From positions 1-64,000 of the forward strand of contig NZ_KB907342.1 in NCBI RefSeq assembly GCF_000381985.1: 64,000 nucleotides of DNA, read 5' to 3'. The position numbers and the translations under genes were made by a program. Source of the stretch: Novispirillum itersonii subsp. itersonii ATCC 12639. Its GTDB lineage: Bacteria > Pseudomonadota > Alphaproteobacteria > Rhodospirillales > Rhodospirillaceae. The notes under the pieces are model-generated. The model saw only the letters and a program-made list of their open reading frames with translations. It ran no database searches and was not told the origin of the DNA. Below, piece by piece: positions 35,912 through 44,914 of this stretch (positions are counted from its first letter, which is position 1; each line of letters opens with the position of its first letter).

Positions 35912-37216
35912 ATGCTCCCGGAGTCGCCCCGTCCTGCTGCCGTTACCGCTGACTGTTTTGCCCCTGCGCAGGGGCTGTTGCCGCTGGAAGATGCCTGGCG
36001 CCGGATTGTGTCTGCGGTCGGGCCTGTCTGCGGCCCTGAAACCGTTCCGGTGACTGAGGCTGCGGGGCGGGTACTGGCGGAGGCGGTGCAGGCGCCGTTT
36101 CCGATGCCTCCCTATGATAACTCGGCGATGGATGGATATGCGCTCTGCGGGCGTGATCTGGCTGCGGCACGGGACCGTGGGGAGGTGGCGCTGACCCTGC
36201 CGGTGGTCCGGCGGGTGGTGGCCGGAGATCCGCCGGGGGATCCGGTTGGAACCGGGGCTGCTGTACGGATCTTCACCGGCGCCCCGTTGCCGCCGGGATT
36301 AGATACGGTTGCGATGCAGGAGGACTGTACTGTTGCCGGGCAGGGCGATCAGAGGCTGGTGACGGTTCCGGTCGCTCTGAAAACCGGCGACAACCGCCGC
36401 TGTGCCGGTGAGGACGTGCAGAGCGGTCAGACCGTTCTGTGGTCAGGCATCCGCCTGCGTCCGGCTGATGTGTCGATGGCGGCTGCGGTCGGACGGACGG
36501 AGGTCGCGGTCTTCCGGCGGCTGCGGGTTGCCCTTTTTTCCACCGGGAGTGAACTGCGGGAGCCGGGGCAGCCGCTGCCGCCCGGCTGCATCCATGACAG
36601 CAACCGCTATGGGGTGATGGCGATGCTGCGTGCCCTGGGCTGTGTGGTGACGGATCTCGGGATTCTCAGTGATCAGGCGCCGTTGATCCGGGCGGCGCTG
36701 GATCAGGCAGCGGAAGGCCATGATCTGATCGTGACCTCCGGCGGGGTTTCGGTCGGCGAGGAGGATCATGTCAAGGGGGCGGTGGACGCTCTCGGGGCCC
36801 TGCATTTCTGGAAGCTGGCCCTCAAGCCGGGCCGTCCGGTGGCGCTGGGGGCGATCCGGGGGGCTGCCTTTCTTGGGCTGCCCGGCAACCCGGTTTCGGC
36901 GCTGGTGACCCTGCTGCTGATCGGCCGCCCGCTGATACACCGCCTGCAGGGACGGACAGAGACGCCGTTGGTCCGGTACCCGCTGACAGCGGCCTTTTCC
37001 TTCACCAAGAAGCCCGGGCGGCAGGAATTCATCCGGGTGTGGACGGAGACCGGAGCGGACGGGCGGCCTGTCCTGCGGGCTTTTCCGTCACAAAGCTCCG
37101 GGGTGTTGTCTTCGATGGTGCAGGCGACGGGGCTGGCAGATCTCAGCCGTGATGGGACCGGGGTGCGTGACGGCGAGATTCTGGACTACATTCCCTTTAC
37201 CGAAGCGCTGTGGTAA
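35912..37216 (+). CDS. moeA: Molybdopterin molybdotransferase MoeA (copy 2)
   Basis: A 434-residue paralogue of the moeA at 8233-9504. It shares MPPYDNSAMDGYAL, AVRIFTGAPLPPGLDTVAMQEDC, STGSELREPGQPLPPG, VTSGGVSVGEEDHVKGAV and FLGLPGNPVSALV. All catalytic regions look intact, so it should be active. The start at 35912 follows GGAAGAAAGG. It stands alone, divergent from the cold-shock gene and convergent with the cyclic-nucleotide-binding gene, so its context gives no hint of specialisation. Confidence 0.93.
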   Translation: MLPESPRPAAVTADCFAPAQGLLPLEDAWRRIVSAVGPVCGPETVPVTEAAGRVLAEAVQAPFPMPPYDNSAMDGYALCGRDLAAARDRGEVALTLPVVRRVVAGDPPGDPVGTGAAVRIFTGAPLPPGLDTVAMQEDCTVAGQGDQRLVTVPVALKTGDNRRCAGEDVQSGQTVLWSGIRLRPADVSMAAAVGRTEVAVFRRLRVALFSTGSELREPGQPLPPGCIHDSNRYGVMAMLRALGCVVTDLGILSDQAPLIRAALDQAAEGHDLIVTSGGVSVGEEDHVKGAVDALGALHFWKLALKPGRPVALGAIRGAAFLGLPGNPVSALVTLLLIGRPLIHRLQGRTETPLVRYPLTAAFSFTKKPGRQEFIRVWTETGADGRPVLRAFPSQSSGVLSSMVQATGLADLSRDGTGVRDGEILDYIPFTEALW

Positions 37217-37235
37217 CGCCGGTTGCGGGAGGCGG

Positions 37236-37259
37236 GCCGGGCCTGTTTGCAGGCCCGGC
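37236..37259. terminator. Stem-loop between converging moeA and the cyclic-nucleotide-binding gene
   Basis: GCCGGGCCTG (37236-37245) pairs with CAGGCCCGGC (37250-37259), loop TTTG. No T-tract. Confidence 0.55.
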
Positions 37260-37261
37260 GG

Positions 37262-39163
37262 TCACAGCCGGATCATGCCGGGATCATCTTCTTCCTGCAT
37301 GGAAACCCGGTATGGTGATTCCGCTGCCCACGACGGCTGGGCCACCGGGCGGGCATCCTCCCGCCGCAGCAGTTCTTCCGCCCGGGAGAGATTGCGTTCG
37401 ATGGTCTTGTACAGCGCCCCGCCGGCGCCGGTGGCCCGATGCACCGCCAGCGCATCGCGGAAGGCAACGGCGGCGAGGCGCATATATTCCGGATCGTTGC
37501 TATGCTTGGCCATCAGGAACAGGGCAGAGCCCATGTTGTTGCGGGTGGCGGCATACAGATGCGGGGCGGTTTCCGCTGTCCGCACCTCCAGCGCGGCCCG
37601 GCACAGGTCGGTGGCTTTGGCGAGAATATCCAGACTCTTGTGATGATCCCCCCACACCTGCATTGCCTGCGCAATGGCGTGGGTCAGCTCTGACCACCGC
37701 CACGGGTCATCGGCGCGGCTGACCACGGCTGTCGCTTCCCTGAAGCGGATCAGCGATTCGCGCAGGGCCTCTTCGTCGCCGGTCAGCAGGTCCAGACGGA
37801 ACAGTGATCCCCCGAGGCGATATTGCAGCTGTCCCCACAGGCGGGGGTCGGTGTCGCGGTTGACCCCTTTCAGGCCGTCCCGGTAGGTTTTGACGGCTTC
37901 ATGCAGAATCTGCTCGTCGGCGTGTTTTTCGCCCTGTCCCTGCAACACCATGCCAAGGGCCATCGACAGGCGGCTGGCGCGGCGGTCGTTGGCGTTTGGC
38001 AGGCGGGTCAGCGCATCGCGCCAGGTGGTGACGGCCCGTTCCAGCCAGTCCCCGCGTCGGCTGTGGCCGGCAATGGTGACGGCCAGATAGCCGTACACTG
38101 CCAGCGTCATTGCGCCTTCTTCCATCGACAGGGTTGGGTGTGGGGTATTGACCCGGTCCTGTGCTTCCGCTGCCAGTGTGGCGACCAGCCCCGTTTCATC
38201 GCCCAGGGCAACGGCGACGCAGGCCCGCAGCAGCGGGGCCCAGCTTTCATCAAAGTCAGCGGGGACGATCAGCGGCTGATCCGGCGGCAGACCGCCGAGT
38301 CGGTCATACATCGGCGGCTGGCCGCTGCTGAAGAACAGGGTGATGGTACGACCTTCGCCGTCTTCCCCGCCCCAGATCAGGACGTCGGCCTTTTCCTCTG
38401 CCTGCAGGGCGCGGGCTTTGGCGTGCAGACTGGTGCTGTTGAAATCCGGGACCGGATCATTGGGGGTGAACAGCGGTGCAGCCGTTGGACGGACTTCGAT
38501 TCCATCCAGTGCATTCAGCTGGGTGATCAGAAAGGGGCGCTGATCGTATTCGGCTTCCAGCGACAGGGGGGTGACCGCCACCACCGGCGGACGTTTCTTT
38601 ACCAGTTTTGTCGCGGCGCCGGGGGCAATGGCATCCATCAGCCGTCCCAGCAATCCGGCCCGTCGCCCGATCGCCGGGTTGGGGGTGATCATCGGGCGCG
38701 GCGGGATCGGCGGCGCGTCTTTCAGCGGGGCGGTGACAAGGGCCGTACCGGGCGAGGCTGCCTTGGCCGTTCCCGGCTTGGGCGGGATCGGCGGCGGGGG
38801 TTCCGCTCCGCCGGCGGCAAGCCGTTCATCGGCGTCGCGCTGGCGGCGGGCCAGACGGGTCATCACCTTCAGGGCGGTGGCCGGATCATCCTGAATCGCG
38901 CGCAGAAACTCCGAGCGTGGAATCACCCGGACGATCACATCCGTCAGGGCCCGGGCCATAACGTTACGCGGGCCGTTATCCAGCACCCCGGTTTCGCCGA
39001 ACAGGTCCCCGTTGGCCAGTTCCCCGACCTGAACCTGCATTCCCCCGCGTCCGCCCTTCAGCAGTTCAACGCGGCCGCTTTCAATCATGAAAGCGGCATC
39101 ACTGTCTTCTCCCTCACGGAAGATGACAGCCCCTGCTTCATATTGGCGGGTTTCGGTCCGCAC
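37262..39163 (-). CDS. Cyclic-nucleotide-binding domain protein with helical-repeat C-terminus
   Basis: A 633-residue cytoplasmic protein. Residues 1-110 are a cNMP-binding beta-barrel (GAVIFREGEDSDAAFMIESGRVEL, GELANGDLFGETGVLDNGPRN), with the phosphate-binding-cassette-like GETGVL. A Pro-rich linker (about 115-165) follows. The last 300 residues are helical with TPR-like pairs (for example RLGGSLFRLDLLTGDEEALRESLIRFREA and the NNMGSALFLMAKHS text). No DNA-binding domain or kinase is present, so it is not a CRP-type regulator. GTG start at 39163 with GGAG upstream. Function not recognised; probably a cNMP-responsive scaffold. Confidence 0.7.
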   Translation of the reverse strand: MRTETRQYEAGAVIFREGEDSDAAFMIESGRVELLKGGRGGMQVQVGELANGDLFGETGVLDNGPRNVMARALTDVIVRVIPRSEFLRAIQDDPATALKVMTRLARRQRDADERLAAGGAEPPPPIPPKPGTAKAASPGTALVTAPLKDAPPIPPRPMITPNPAIGRRAGLLGRLMDAIAPGAATKLVKKRPPVVAVTPLSLEAEYDQRPFLITQLNALDGIEVRPTAAPLFTPNDPVPDFNSTSLHAKARALQAEEKADVLIWGGEDGEGRTITLFFSSGQPPMYDRLGGLPPDQPLIVPADFDESWAPLLRACVAVALGDETGLVATLAAEAQDRVNTPHPTLSMEEGAMTLAVYGYLAVTIAGHSRRGDWLERAVTTWRDALTRLPNANDRRASRLSMALGMVLQGQGEKHADEQILHEAVKTYRDGLKGVNRDTDPRLWGQLQYRLGGSLFRLDLLTGDEEALRESLIRFREATAVVSRADDPWRWSELTHAIAQAMQVWGDHHKSLDILAKATDLCRAALEVRTAETAPHLYAATRNNMGSALFLMAKHSNDPEYMRLAAVAFRDALAVHRATGAGGALYKTIERNLSRAEELLRREDARPVAQPSWAAESPYRVSMQEEDDPGMIRL

Positions 39164-39200
39164 CGGTCTGTTTCTCCGTCAGTGTTTCGAAGGGGTGCAG

Positions 39201-39461
39201 TTAACCGGCGGCTTCCGTTCCGTCCGGTTCGGTCGGCGGGCTGACGCCGTCAGCATAGCGGATGGCCCCCTGATACACCTTGGCGGTCTGGTCGCCGCAG
39301 CGGGCCTCGATGTAGCGGTTGCCGTTCTCATCTTCTCCGAGAGACAGGGTGATGGCACCGCTTTCCAGCCCGGTTGCCACCTGTTTGTCATCCTGTCCGA
39401 GGGCCTTGGCGATCGAGGCGACCAGCGCGTTGATTTCCTGAAAATGCTCTCGGTTTTCCAC
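39201..39461 (-). CDS. Small protein of unknown function upstream of the cNMP-binding gene
   Basis: An 86-residue acidic protein beginning VENREHFQEINALVASIAKALGQDD, then a strand-rich part (GAITLSLGEDENGNRYIEARCGDQTAKVYQGAI) and a disordered Thr/Pro/Gly tail. I do not recognise the family. The start is taken as GTG at 39461, preceded by GGAGACAGACC, because the same leader pattern precedes the neighbouring cNMP gene; longer readings exist. It is 37 bp upstream of the cNMP gene on the same strand, so the two are probably cotranscribed. Confidence 0.55.
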   Translation of the reverse strand: MENREHFQEINALVASIAKALGQDDKQVATGLESGAITLSLGEDENGNRYIEARCGDQTAKVYQGAIRYADGVSPPTEPDGTEAAG

Positions 39462-39678
39462 CGGTCTGTCTCCGTGGTCAGGGGGATGTGCCGGGCCGGG
39501 GCAGGCAGCGGCCTTCATCGGGAAGGCCACGCTTCCACGACCGACACCCGGCAGCGGCTGGGGGCCGGTGCCGGATCAAGGGTCATTCCCTTCTACATAA
39601 GCCGCATCTGCCCGGTAGAGCAATGGAAAGCGTGAAGCCTGAGACAGATAGGTTGGGGGCAGATCGGTTGGGGATGGC

Positions 39679-41577
39679 TTAGACCGACTCAGAGGGATCG
39701 GCCTCCGGGCAGCAGGCGGCCTCCTCCCGCGTGACCGGGCCCAGCATCGCCACGGCCATGCCGGATGGACTGGCTTTGGCCTGCTTTTTCAACCGGGCAA
39801 AAATACCTGAGACTTCATCAATCGATTCGACCGACTGCCCGCTGGTGATGTGCAGCACCCCGGCGGAAGCCCGGAGCAGCGGCAGGCGGACATCCTTCCC
39901 GTCACGGTCCTTACCAAGGATGTAGCCACGCCGCCGGGATTCCTCATCGTAGAAACTCTCAACCTCATCACAGAAGCGGTCGAGGGTGTGGCGGATCATC
40001 TTGACCGCTTCGGCGCAGTCGCTGTGCCGGATTGAGGCGAAGAAATCATCGCCGCCGACATGGCCGATGAAACAGAGATCGCGGGGCAGATCCTTCCGCA
40101 GGATATCCGCATACAGGGTGATCGCCCGGTCCCCCTGCCGGAAGCCGTAGCTGTCATTGAACGGCTTGAAGAAGTCAAAGTCGATATAGGCGATGGTGTA
40201 GGCGGCACCCCGGTCGGCCAGCGCTTCGGTCAGGTGGTCGTTGATGACGGCATTGCCGGGCAGTTTGGTCAGGGGGTTCTGGTCCCGCGCCACCGCGAGG
40301 TTCTTTTCGTTGAGAATCCGCAGCAGGGAGCGGGCAGAGAGGAAACCGGCATAACGTCCGTCCTCGGTCAGGATGATCCCTTCGGACTCCTCGTCGGAGG
40401 AAAAGATTTCGAGGATCTTTTCTGCTCTGGCGCTGACCTCTGCCGTCGGGCAGGGCCAGAGGAAATGACGGGGACCCCGGCCATAGACCTTGTTCGACAG
40501 CAGATCCTTGCCAAACGGCGAATAGACATAGGCTTTCAGGTCTTTTTCCCGCAGCAGGCCGAGCGGCTCGCCGAGGGCGGAGACGACCGGCAGAAAGGTG
40601 GTGCTGCCGGTGCGCAGCCGCTCGAAGGCGTCATCAAGGCTGGCGGTGTCGGGCAGCGGCGGGATCACCTCGATCTGGGCGGACACCAGCTTGATATCCG
40701 ATCCCCGGTTCCGGCGGTCCTGCGCATTCAGGGCGCGGACGCCGTCATGCAGGGGGGTGGCATCGGTCAGGGAGGACAGCGGCGGGCTGATGGCGAAGCC
40801 CTGCACAAGGTCGCAGCCGGAATCCCGGCACAGCATGTATTCCCGGTCAGAGTCCACGCCCTCGGCAATCACCTGCACACCCAGCAGATGGGCGAGATTG
40901 ACGATATGGGTCAGGAAGGCCCGCTTGCGGGTATCCACTTCGGCATTGGCAATGAAGAAGCGGTCTATCTTGATGTAATCCGGCTGGGCGGAATACAGCA
41001 GCGGCAGGCCGGAGTATCCGGCCCCGAAGTTATCCAGCCCGATGCCGCCCGCCGCCTGCCGCAGCAGGGTCAGGGCCGGGGCAATCTGCGACAGGTCAGC
41101 AATCGGGTGCCGTTCGGCGACCTCAATCACCAGATTGACGGTGTTCAGGCCATACTGTTGCAGATAGCGGGTGATGCGGGCTGCCAGCGCGCGGGCATCG
41201 GACAGGCTGCGGGTATCAATGTTCAGAAACAGCTTCTGTTCCGGGTGATCGGGCCCGCCGCAGAACAGCGACAGCGCCCGGTCGAGGATCAGGTGCTCAA
41301 GATCGGGCAGCGCCCCCAGCCCGTGGGCGGCATCCAGAAGGCCGCTGGCACTGGCATAGCCAAGGCGTTCATATCCGCTCAGCACGGTCTCGAACCCGAC
41401 ACAGCGCCCGGAATGGATGCTGATCACCGGCTGCAGGCAGACTGAGACCGCCGCCTGTATCGCCCGCCAGTGGGCGGATGCCCGGTCGCCGATCTCATCG
41501 GCGGTTCCGGTGGACGGGAATCGGCTGTCAGGCTGGATCAGCCCGGAGGCCCTGTCTGTTGTACTGTTCCGGGACAT
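39679..41577 (-). CDS. EAL-CBS-GGDEF protein with degenerate EAL domain
   Basis: A 632-residue cytoplasmic protein. EAL domain at about 36-270: Glu63 of the EAL motif is kept (reads ETVLS), but the substrate-binding Arg is Ser and the DDFG motif is LDNFG (181-185), so phosphodiesterase activity is doubtful. A CBS pair spans about 295-425. The GGDEF domain (about 430-610) has GGDDF at 508-512, a near-canonical active site, so diguanylate cyclase activity is possible. CBS domains may sense adenine nucleotides. ATG at 41577 is chosen for GGAGG eight bases upstream. It acts in c-di-GMP signalling, most likely as a synthase or sensor. Confidence 0.87.
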   Translation of the reverse strand: MSRNSTTDRASGLIQPDSRFPSTGTADEIGDRASAHWRAIQAAVSVCLQPVISIHSGRCVGFETVLSGYERLGYASASGLLDAAHGLGALPDLEHLILDRALSLFCGGPDHPEQKLFLNIDTRSLSDARALAARITRYLQQYGLNTVNLVIEVAERHPIADLSQIAPALTLLRQAAGGIGLDNFGAGYSGLPLLYSAQPDYIKIDRFFIANAEVDTRKRAFLTHIVNLAHLLGVQVIAEGVDSDREYMLCRDSGCDLVQGFAISPPLSSLTDATPLHDGVRALNAQDRRNRGSDIKLVSAQIEVIPPLPDTASLDDAFERLRTGSTTFLPVVSALGEPLGLLREKDLKAYVYSPFGKDLLSNKVYGRGPRHFLWPCPTAEVSARAEKILEIFSSDEESEGIILTEDGRYAGFLSARSLLRILNEKNLAVARDQNPLTKLPGNAVINDHLTEALADRGAAYTIAYIDFDFFKPFNDSYGFRQGDRAITLYADILRKDLPRDLCFIGHVGGDDFFASIRHSDCAEAVKMIRHTLDRFCDEVESFYDEESRRRGYILGKDRDGKDVRLPLLRASAGVLHITSGQSVESIDEVSGIFARLKKQAKASPSGMAVAMLGPVTREEAACCPEADPSESV

Positions 41578-41766
41578 CCCGCGTTCCTCCCCGCTCCGCC
41601 CCATCTGCCTGTCCGGCAGTCCTGTCGTCTGGCGCGTGGCCGTCACACAGGATCGTCTGGATTAAAGGGGCAGGGCGGGGCGGGTCAACGGCGGGGGGTG
41701 GATTGCAACCAAAACTTCATCAAGATCCCGGGGTGTGGCCGGGGCGGGGAAGCCCCGGCAGCCCGT

Positions 41767-42453
41767 TCAGGGACGGATCATTGCCAGCACGGCCCGGATC
41801 ACGGCTTGTGCCCCGTCGTCGATCTGGGCGATGGTGGCATCCAGCATGTAGCAGGGGGTGGTGGCGATGCGGTGAGTGGTATCGGTGACCACCTGCCCGT
41901 GGTCGGTGACATGATGGGCAGCGCCCATCGCCGTGATCGCTCCGGCGGCCCCGGCATCGCTGCCGATGGTCAGGGTGATGCCGTCCCCAAGAACTTTTGC
42001 CAGCAGAACCGGGCTGATGCACAGGGCGCCAATCGGCTTACCGGCGGCGTGGGTGTCGCGGATTGCCCGTTCAACATCCGGGTCTACGGTGCAGCCGGGG
42101 CCGTCAAAGGCAAAGGACGACAGATTCTTGGCCGCCCCGAAGCCTCCGGGGAAGACGATGGCGTCGTAATCAGCCGCCTGATACTGCCCCAGCGGCAAAA
42201 TCTTGCCGCGGGCGATGCGGGCGGCTTCGGTCAGGACGTTGCGGGGGGCGTCGGTCTGTTCTTCGCCGGTCAGATGATTGATGACGTGGTGCTGCGGTCG
42301 GTCCGGGGCAAAGCACTGGGCCTGCGCCCCCTGACGGTCCAGCGCCAGCAGGGTCAGCACCGACTCGTGAATTTCCGCGCCGTCGTAAACCCCGCAGCCG
42401 GACAGAACCACGGCGACGCGGGCAGGGGAATGGGAAGACCGGGACTCAGACAT
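41767..42453 (-). CDS. elbB: ElbB-type glyoxalase (DJ-1/PfpI superfamily)
   Basis: A 228-residue protein of the ElbB family, formerly called an isoprenoid biosynthesis protein. SGCGVYDGAEIHESVLTLLALDR opens the fold, VFPGGFGAAKNLSSFA and GALCISPVLLAKVLG hold the nucleophile-elbow Cys. E. coli ElbB has weak glyoxalase activity on reactive carbonyls; the physiological role is unclear. ATG at 42453 follows AGGA with correct spacing, unlike the in-frame Met at 42474. Divergent from the M32 peptidase gene. Confidence 0.9.
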   Translation of the reverse strand: MSESRSSHSPARVAVVLSGCGVYDGAEIHESVLTLLALDRQGAQAQCFAPDRPQHHVINHLTGEEQTDAPRNVLTEAARIARGKILPLGQYQAADYDAIVFPGGFGAAKNLSSFAFDGPGCTVDPDVERAIRDTHAAGKPIGALCISPVLLAKVLGDGITLTIGSDAGAAGAITAMGAAHHVTDHGQVVTDTTHRIATTPCYMLDATIAQIDDGAQAVIRAVLAMIRP

Positions 42454-42534
42454 GCGGCAGGTTCCTCTTTTCAATGACCTCTATCCAGCCTACCTATGAA
42501 GACTCTGATGGTCCACCGTGACGGAAACAGCCCC

Positions 42535-44028
42535 ATGACCACGCCTGTGTCTGCCTATGCCGCCCTTGAAAAGCAGTTTGCCCGGATCGGGGCGCTGGAG
42601 GCCGCCCAAGGCATGTTGCACTGGGACTCGGCGGTGATGATGCCGCCCGGCGGGGCTGAGGACCGGGGAGATCAGCTGGCGGCACTGGCGGCGGTCACCC
42701 ATGACCTGCTGACGGCCCCGCAGATGGGGGAATGGTTGGCCGCAGCGGATCCGCAGGTGCTGGATCTGTGGCAGCAGGCCAATCTGGCGGAGATGCGCCG
42801 TCTGCATGCCCATGCCACTGCGGTACCTGCTGATCTGGTCGAGGCCCTCAGCCGGGCCGGGTCGGCCTGCGAACAGGTGTGGCGGCAGGCCCGTCCGGCG
42901 TCGGATTTTACACAGGTGCAGAAGGCGCTGGAACAGGTGGTGTCCCTGACCCGCCAGAGCGCGCAGGCCAAGGCCGAGGCGCTGGGCGTTTCCCCCTATG
43001 ATGCGTTGCTGGATCAGTATGAGCCGGGCGGGTCGTCGTCGGCGATTGATGCGCTGTTTGCCGATCTGGCGGACTTTCTCCCCACTTTCCTGAATGAAGT
43101 GCTGGAGGCTCAGGGGCCTGAGGCAGAAATGCCGCAGGGCCCGTTTGACCTGAAGGCGCAGGAAGATCTGGGGCGACGGCTGATGCAGACCATCGGCTTT
43201 GATTTTGCTCATGGCCGTCTGGATGTGTCAGCGCATCCCTTCTGCGGCGGTACCCCTGGGGATGTCCGGATCACCACCCGCTACAGCCGCGATGATTTCG
43301 CCTCAGCGATGATGGGGGTGCTGCACGAGACCGGTCATGGCATGTATGAACGCGGCCTGCCGGTCGGCTGGCGGACCCAGCCGGTTGGCCGGGCACGGGG
43401 GATGAGCCTGCACGAAAGCCAGTCGCTGCTGATGGAAATGCAGGCCTGCCGGTCTCTGGAGTTTTTCCGGTTTGCGGCCCCGCTGATCAAAGAGGCGTTC
43501 AAGGGCGAAGGATCCCTGTGGGAGGCTGAGGCCTTTCACCGCCGGGCAATCCGCGTGCGCCGGGGGTTCATCCGGGTTGATGCCGACGAGGTGACCTATC
43601 CGTTGCATGTGATTCTGCGGTACCGGCTGGAAAAGGCGCTGGTCGACGGGTCGCTGTCGGTGGCTGATCTGCCGGAGGCGTGGAACAGCGGCTTCGAGGC
43701 GCTGATGGGCGTGCCGGTGCCGGAACACCGGCTGGGCGTGCTGCAGGATATTCACTGGTATGACGGGGCGATCGGGTATTTCCCGACCTATACGCTGGGG
43801 GCGATGACGGCGGCACAGCTGTATGCAGCAGCGCAGGAGGCGGTGCCGTCGATCCCCGACGATCTGGCGCAGGGCAATTTCGCCCCGCTGCTCGGCTGGC
43901 TGCGGGCTAACGTGCATGGCAAGGCATCCAGTCTGTCGACCGATCAGATCATTCGTGGTGCCACCGGAAAATCACTGGATGCCGGAGTGTTTAAGGCCCA
44001 TCTGCGCCGCCGCTATCTCGGCGGCTGA
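42535..44028 (+). CDS. M32 family metallocarboxypeptidase (carboxypeptidase Taq)
   Basis: A 497-residue cytoplasmic zinc carboxypeptidase. The HETGH motif starts at residue 264 (GVLHETGHGMYERGLP) and supplies two zinc ligands and the catalytic Glu; the third ligand Glu lies in the SLHESQSLLMEM segment. The N-terminal text LEAAQGMLHWDSAVMMPPGG is family-typical. It trims C-terminal residues from peptides. ATG at 42535 is chosen, 81 bp from the elbB start on the other strand. Length matches family members (about 500). Confidence 0.93.
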   Translation: MTTPVSAYAALEKQFARIGALEAAQGMLHWDSAVMMPPGGAEDRGDQLAALAAVTHDLLTAPQMGEWLAAADPQVLDLWQQANLAEMRRLHAHATAVPADLVEALSRAGSACEQVWRQARPASDFTQVQKALEQVVSLTRQSAQAKAEALGVSPYDALLDQYEPGGSSSAIDALFADLADFLPTFLNEVLEAQGPEAEMPQGPFDLKAQEDLGRRLMQTIGFDFAHGRLDVSAHPFCGGTPGDVRITTRYSRDDFASAMMGVLHETGHGMYERGLPVGWRTQPVGRARGMSLHESQSLLMEMQACRSLEFFRFAAPLIKEAFKGEGSLWEAEAFHRRAIRVRRGFIRVDADEVTYPLHVILRYRLEKALVDGSLSVADLPEAWNSGFEALMGVPVPEHRLGVLQDIHWYDGAIGYFPTYTLGAMTAAQLYAAAQEAVPSIPDDLAQGNFAPLLGWLRANVHGKASSLSTDQIIRGATGKSLDAGVFKAHLRRRYLGG

Positions 44029-44047
44029 GGCCGGGCAGGCCGCATGG

Positions 44048-44722
44048 TCAGGCGGACGGTGGTGCCGCTGCCTTGACCTGCGCCAGAATCATCTGACCGC
44101 CGCCGAGGATATCCTGCATGATGGCGGCGGCGGCGGCATCGGGGTCGCGGCGTTCCAGCGCGTCAAGCACCGGATAATGGTGATCAATCATGTCGCGTCC
44201 GCCCGGCCCGTAGGCCCCGGCCACCAGCGGCCCCATCTGTAACCAGATCCGCCGCAGGGTGTTGAACAGCACCGGCATGCGGGCAATCACCGACAGCTCG
44301 AAATGAAAGGACTGGTTCAGTTCCAGTCCAAGGGTGATGTTGCCCTCGGCAATGGCCTGCTCATTCCGGGCGATCAGGGCGCGCAGCCGGTCCAGATCTT
44401 CTGCGGTGGCTTTCCGGGCGGCATTTTCGGCGGCCAGCGCCTCCAGCCGGAGGCGGATATTGCGGATTTCCAGATACTGGTCCATTCCCAGCACCGGGAT
44501 GCGGATGTCGCGGGGGGAATGGAAGACCAGCGCCCCGTCATGGGTCAGCCGCAGGATCGCATCACGCACCGGGGTTACGCTGGTGCCAAGGCGCTGGGCC
44601 AGATCGCGGATCTTCAGCCGGTCGCCCGGTTTGAACTGCCCCTTGATGATCGCGTCGCACAGGGTGCTGTAGACCCGGGTGTTCAGGGTCTCGTAAGCGA
44701 TGGGGGGCAGGCCGTCGGTCAT
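44048..44722 (-). CDS. GntR-family (FadR subfamily, FCD domain) regulator
   Basis: A 224-residue repressor-type protein. Residues about 12-75 are the GntR winged helix (VYSTLCDAIIKGQFKPGDRLKIRDLAQRLGTSVTPVRDAILRL), the rest an FCD ligand-binding domain with the usual metal-ligand His residues (for example IDHHYPVLDAL). It is divergent from the kinase/aminotransferase pair, with 192 bp between starts, and probably controls it through the ATGATGCATCAT palindrome. The effector is unknown; by context an amino acid such as hydroxylysine. Confidence 0.88.
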   Translation of the reverse strand: MTDGLPPIAYETLNTRVYSTLCDAIIKGQFKPGDRLKIRDLAQRLGTSVTPVRDAILRLTHDGALVFHSPRDIRIPVLGMDQYLEIRNIRLRLEALAAENAARKATAEDLDRLRALIARNEQAIAEGNITLGLELNQSFHFELSVIARMPVLFNTLRRIWLQMGPLVAGAYGPGGRDMIDHHYPVLDALERRDPDAAAAAIMQDILGGGQMILAQVKAAAPPSA

Positions 44723-44841
44723 GCAGGATCTCTGATCAGGGGCGGTTCAGGGTGACGGGGCCGCTCCGGCGGCGTCTTTGGGTGTACCGCAGTTCAGCCC
44801 GGGGTGCCAGATCCGACCGTTGAAACAGGATGAATTGAAAT

Positions 44842-44853
44842 ATGATGCATCAT
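44842..44853. promoter_or_regulatory. Candidate GntR operator
   Basis: ATGATGCATCAT is a perfect 12-bp palindrome, 62 bp before the kinase start and 120 bp before the GntR start. Size and position suit a FadR-type site. Supported only by symmetry and placement. Confidence 0.45.
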
Positions 44854-44914
44854 GTGTCAAAACCGAAGGCGTGGTTCTGTTCCTGATCCTGCCTCTGCCC
44901 CGGAGAGTTTGCCG

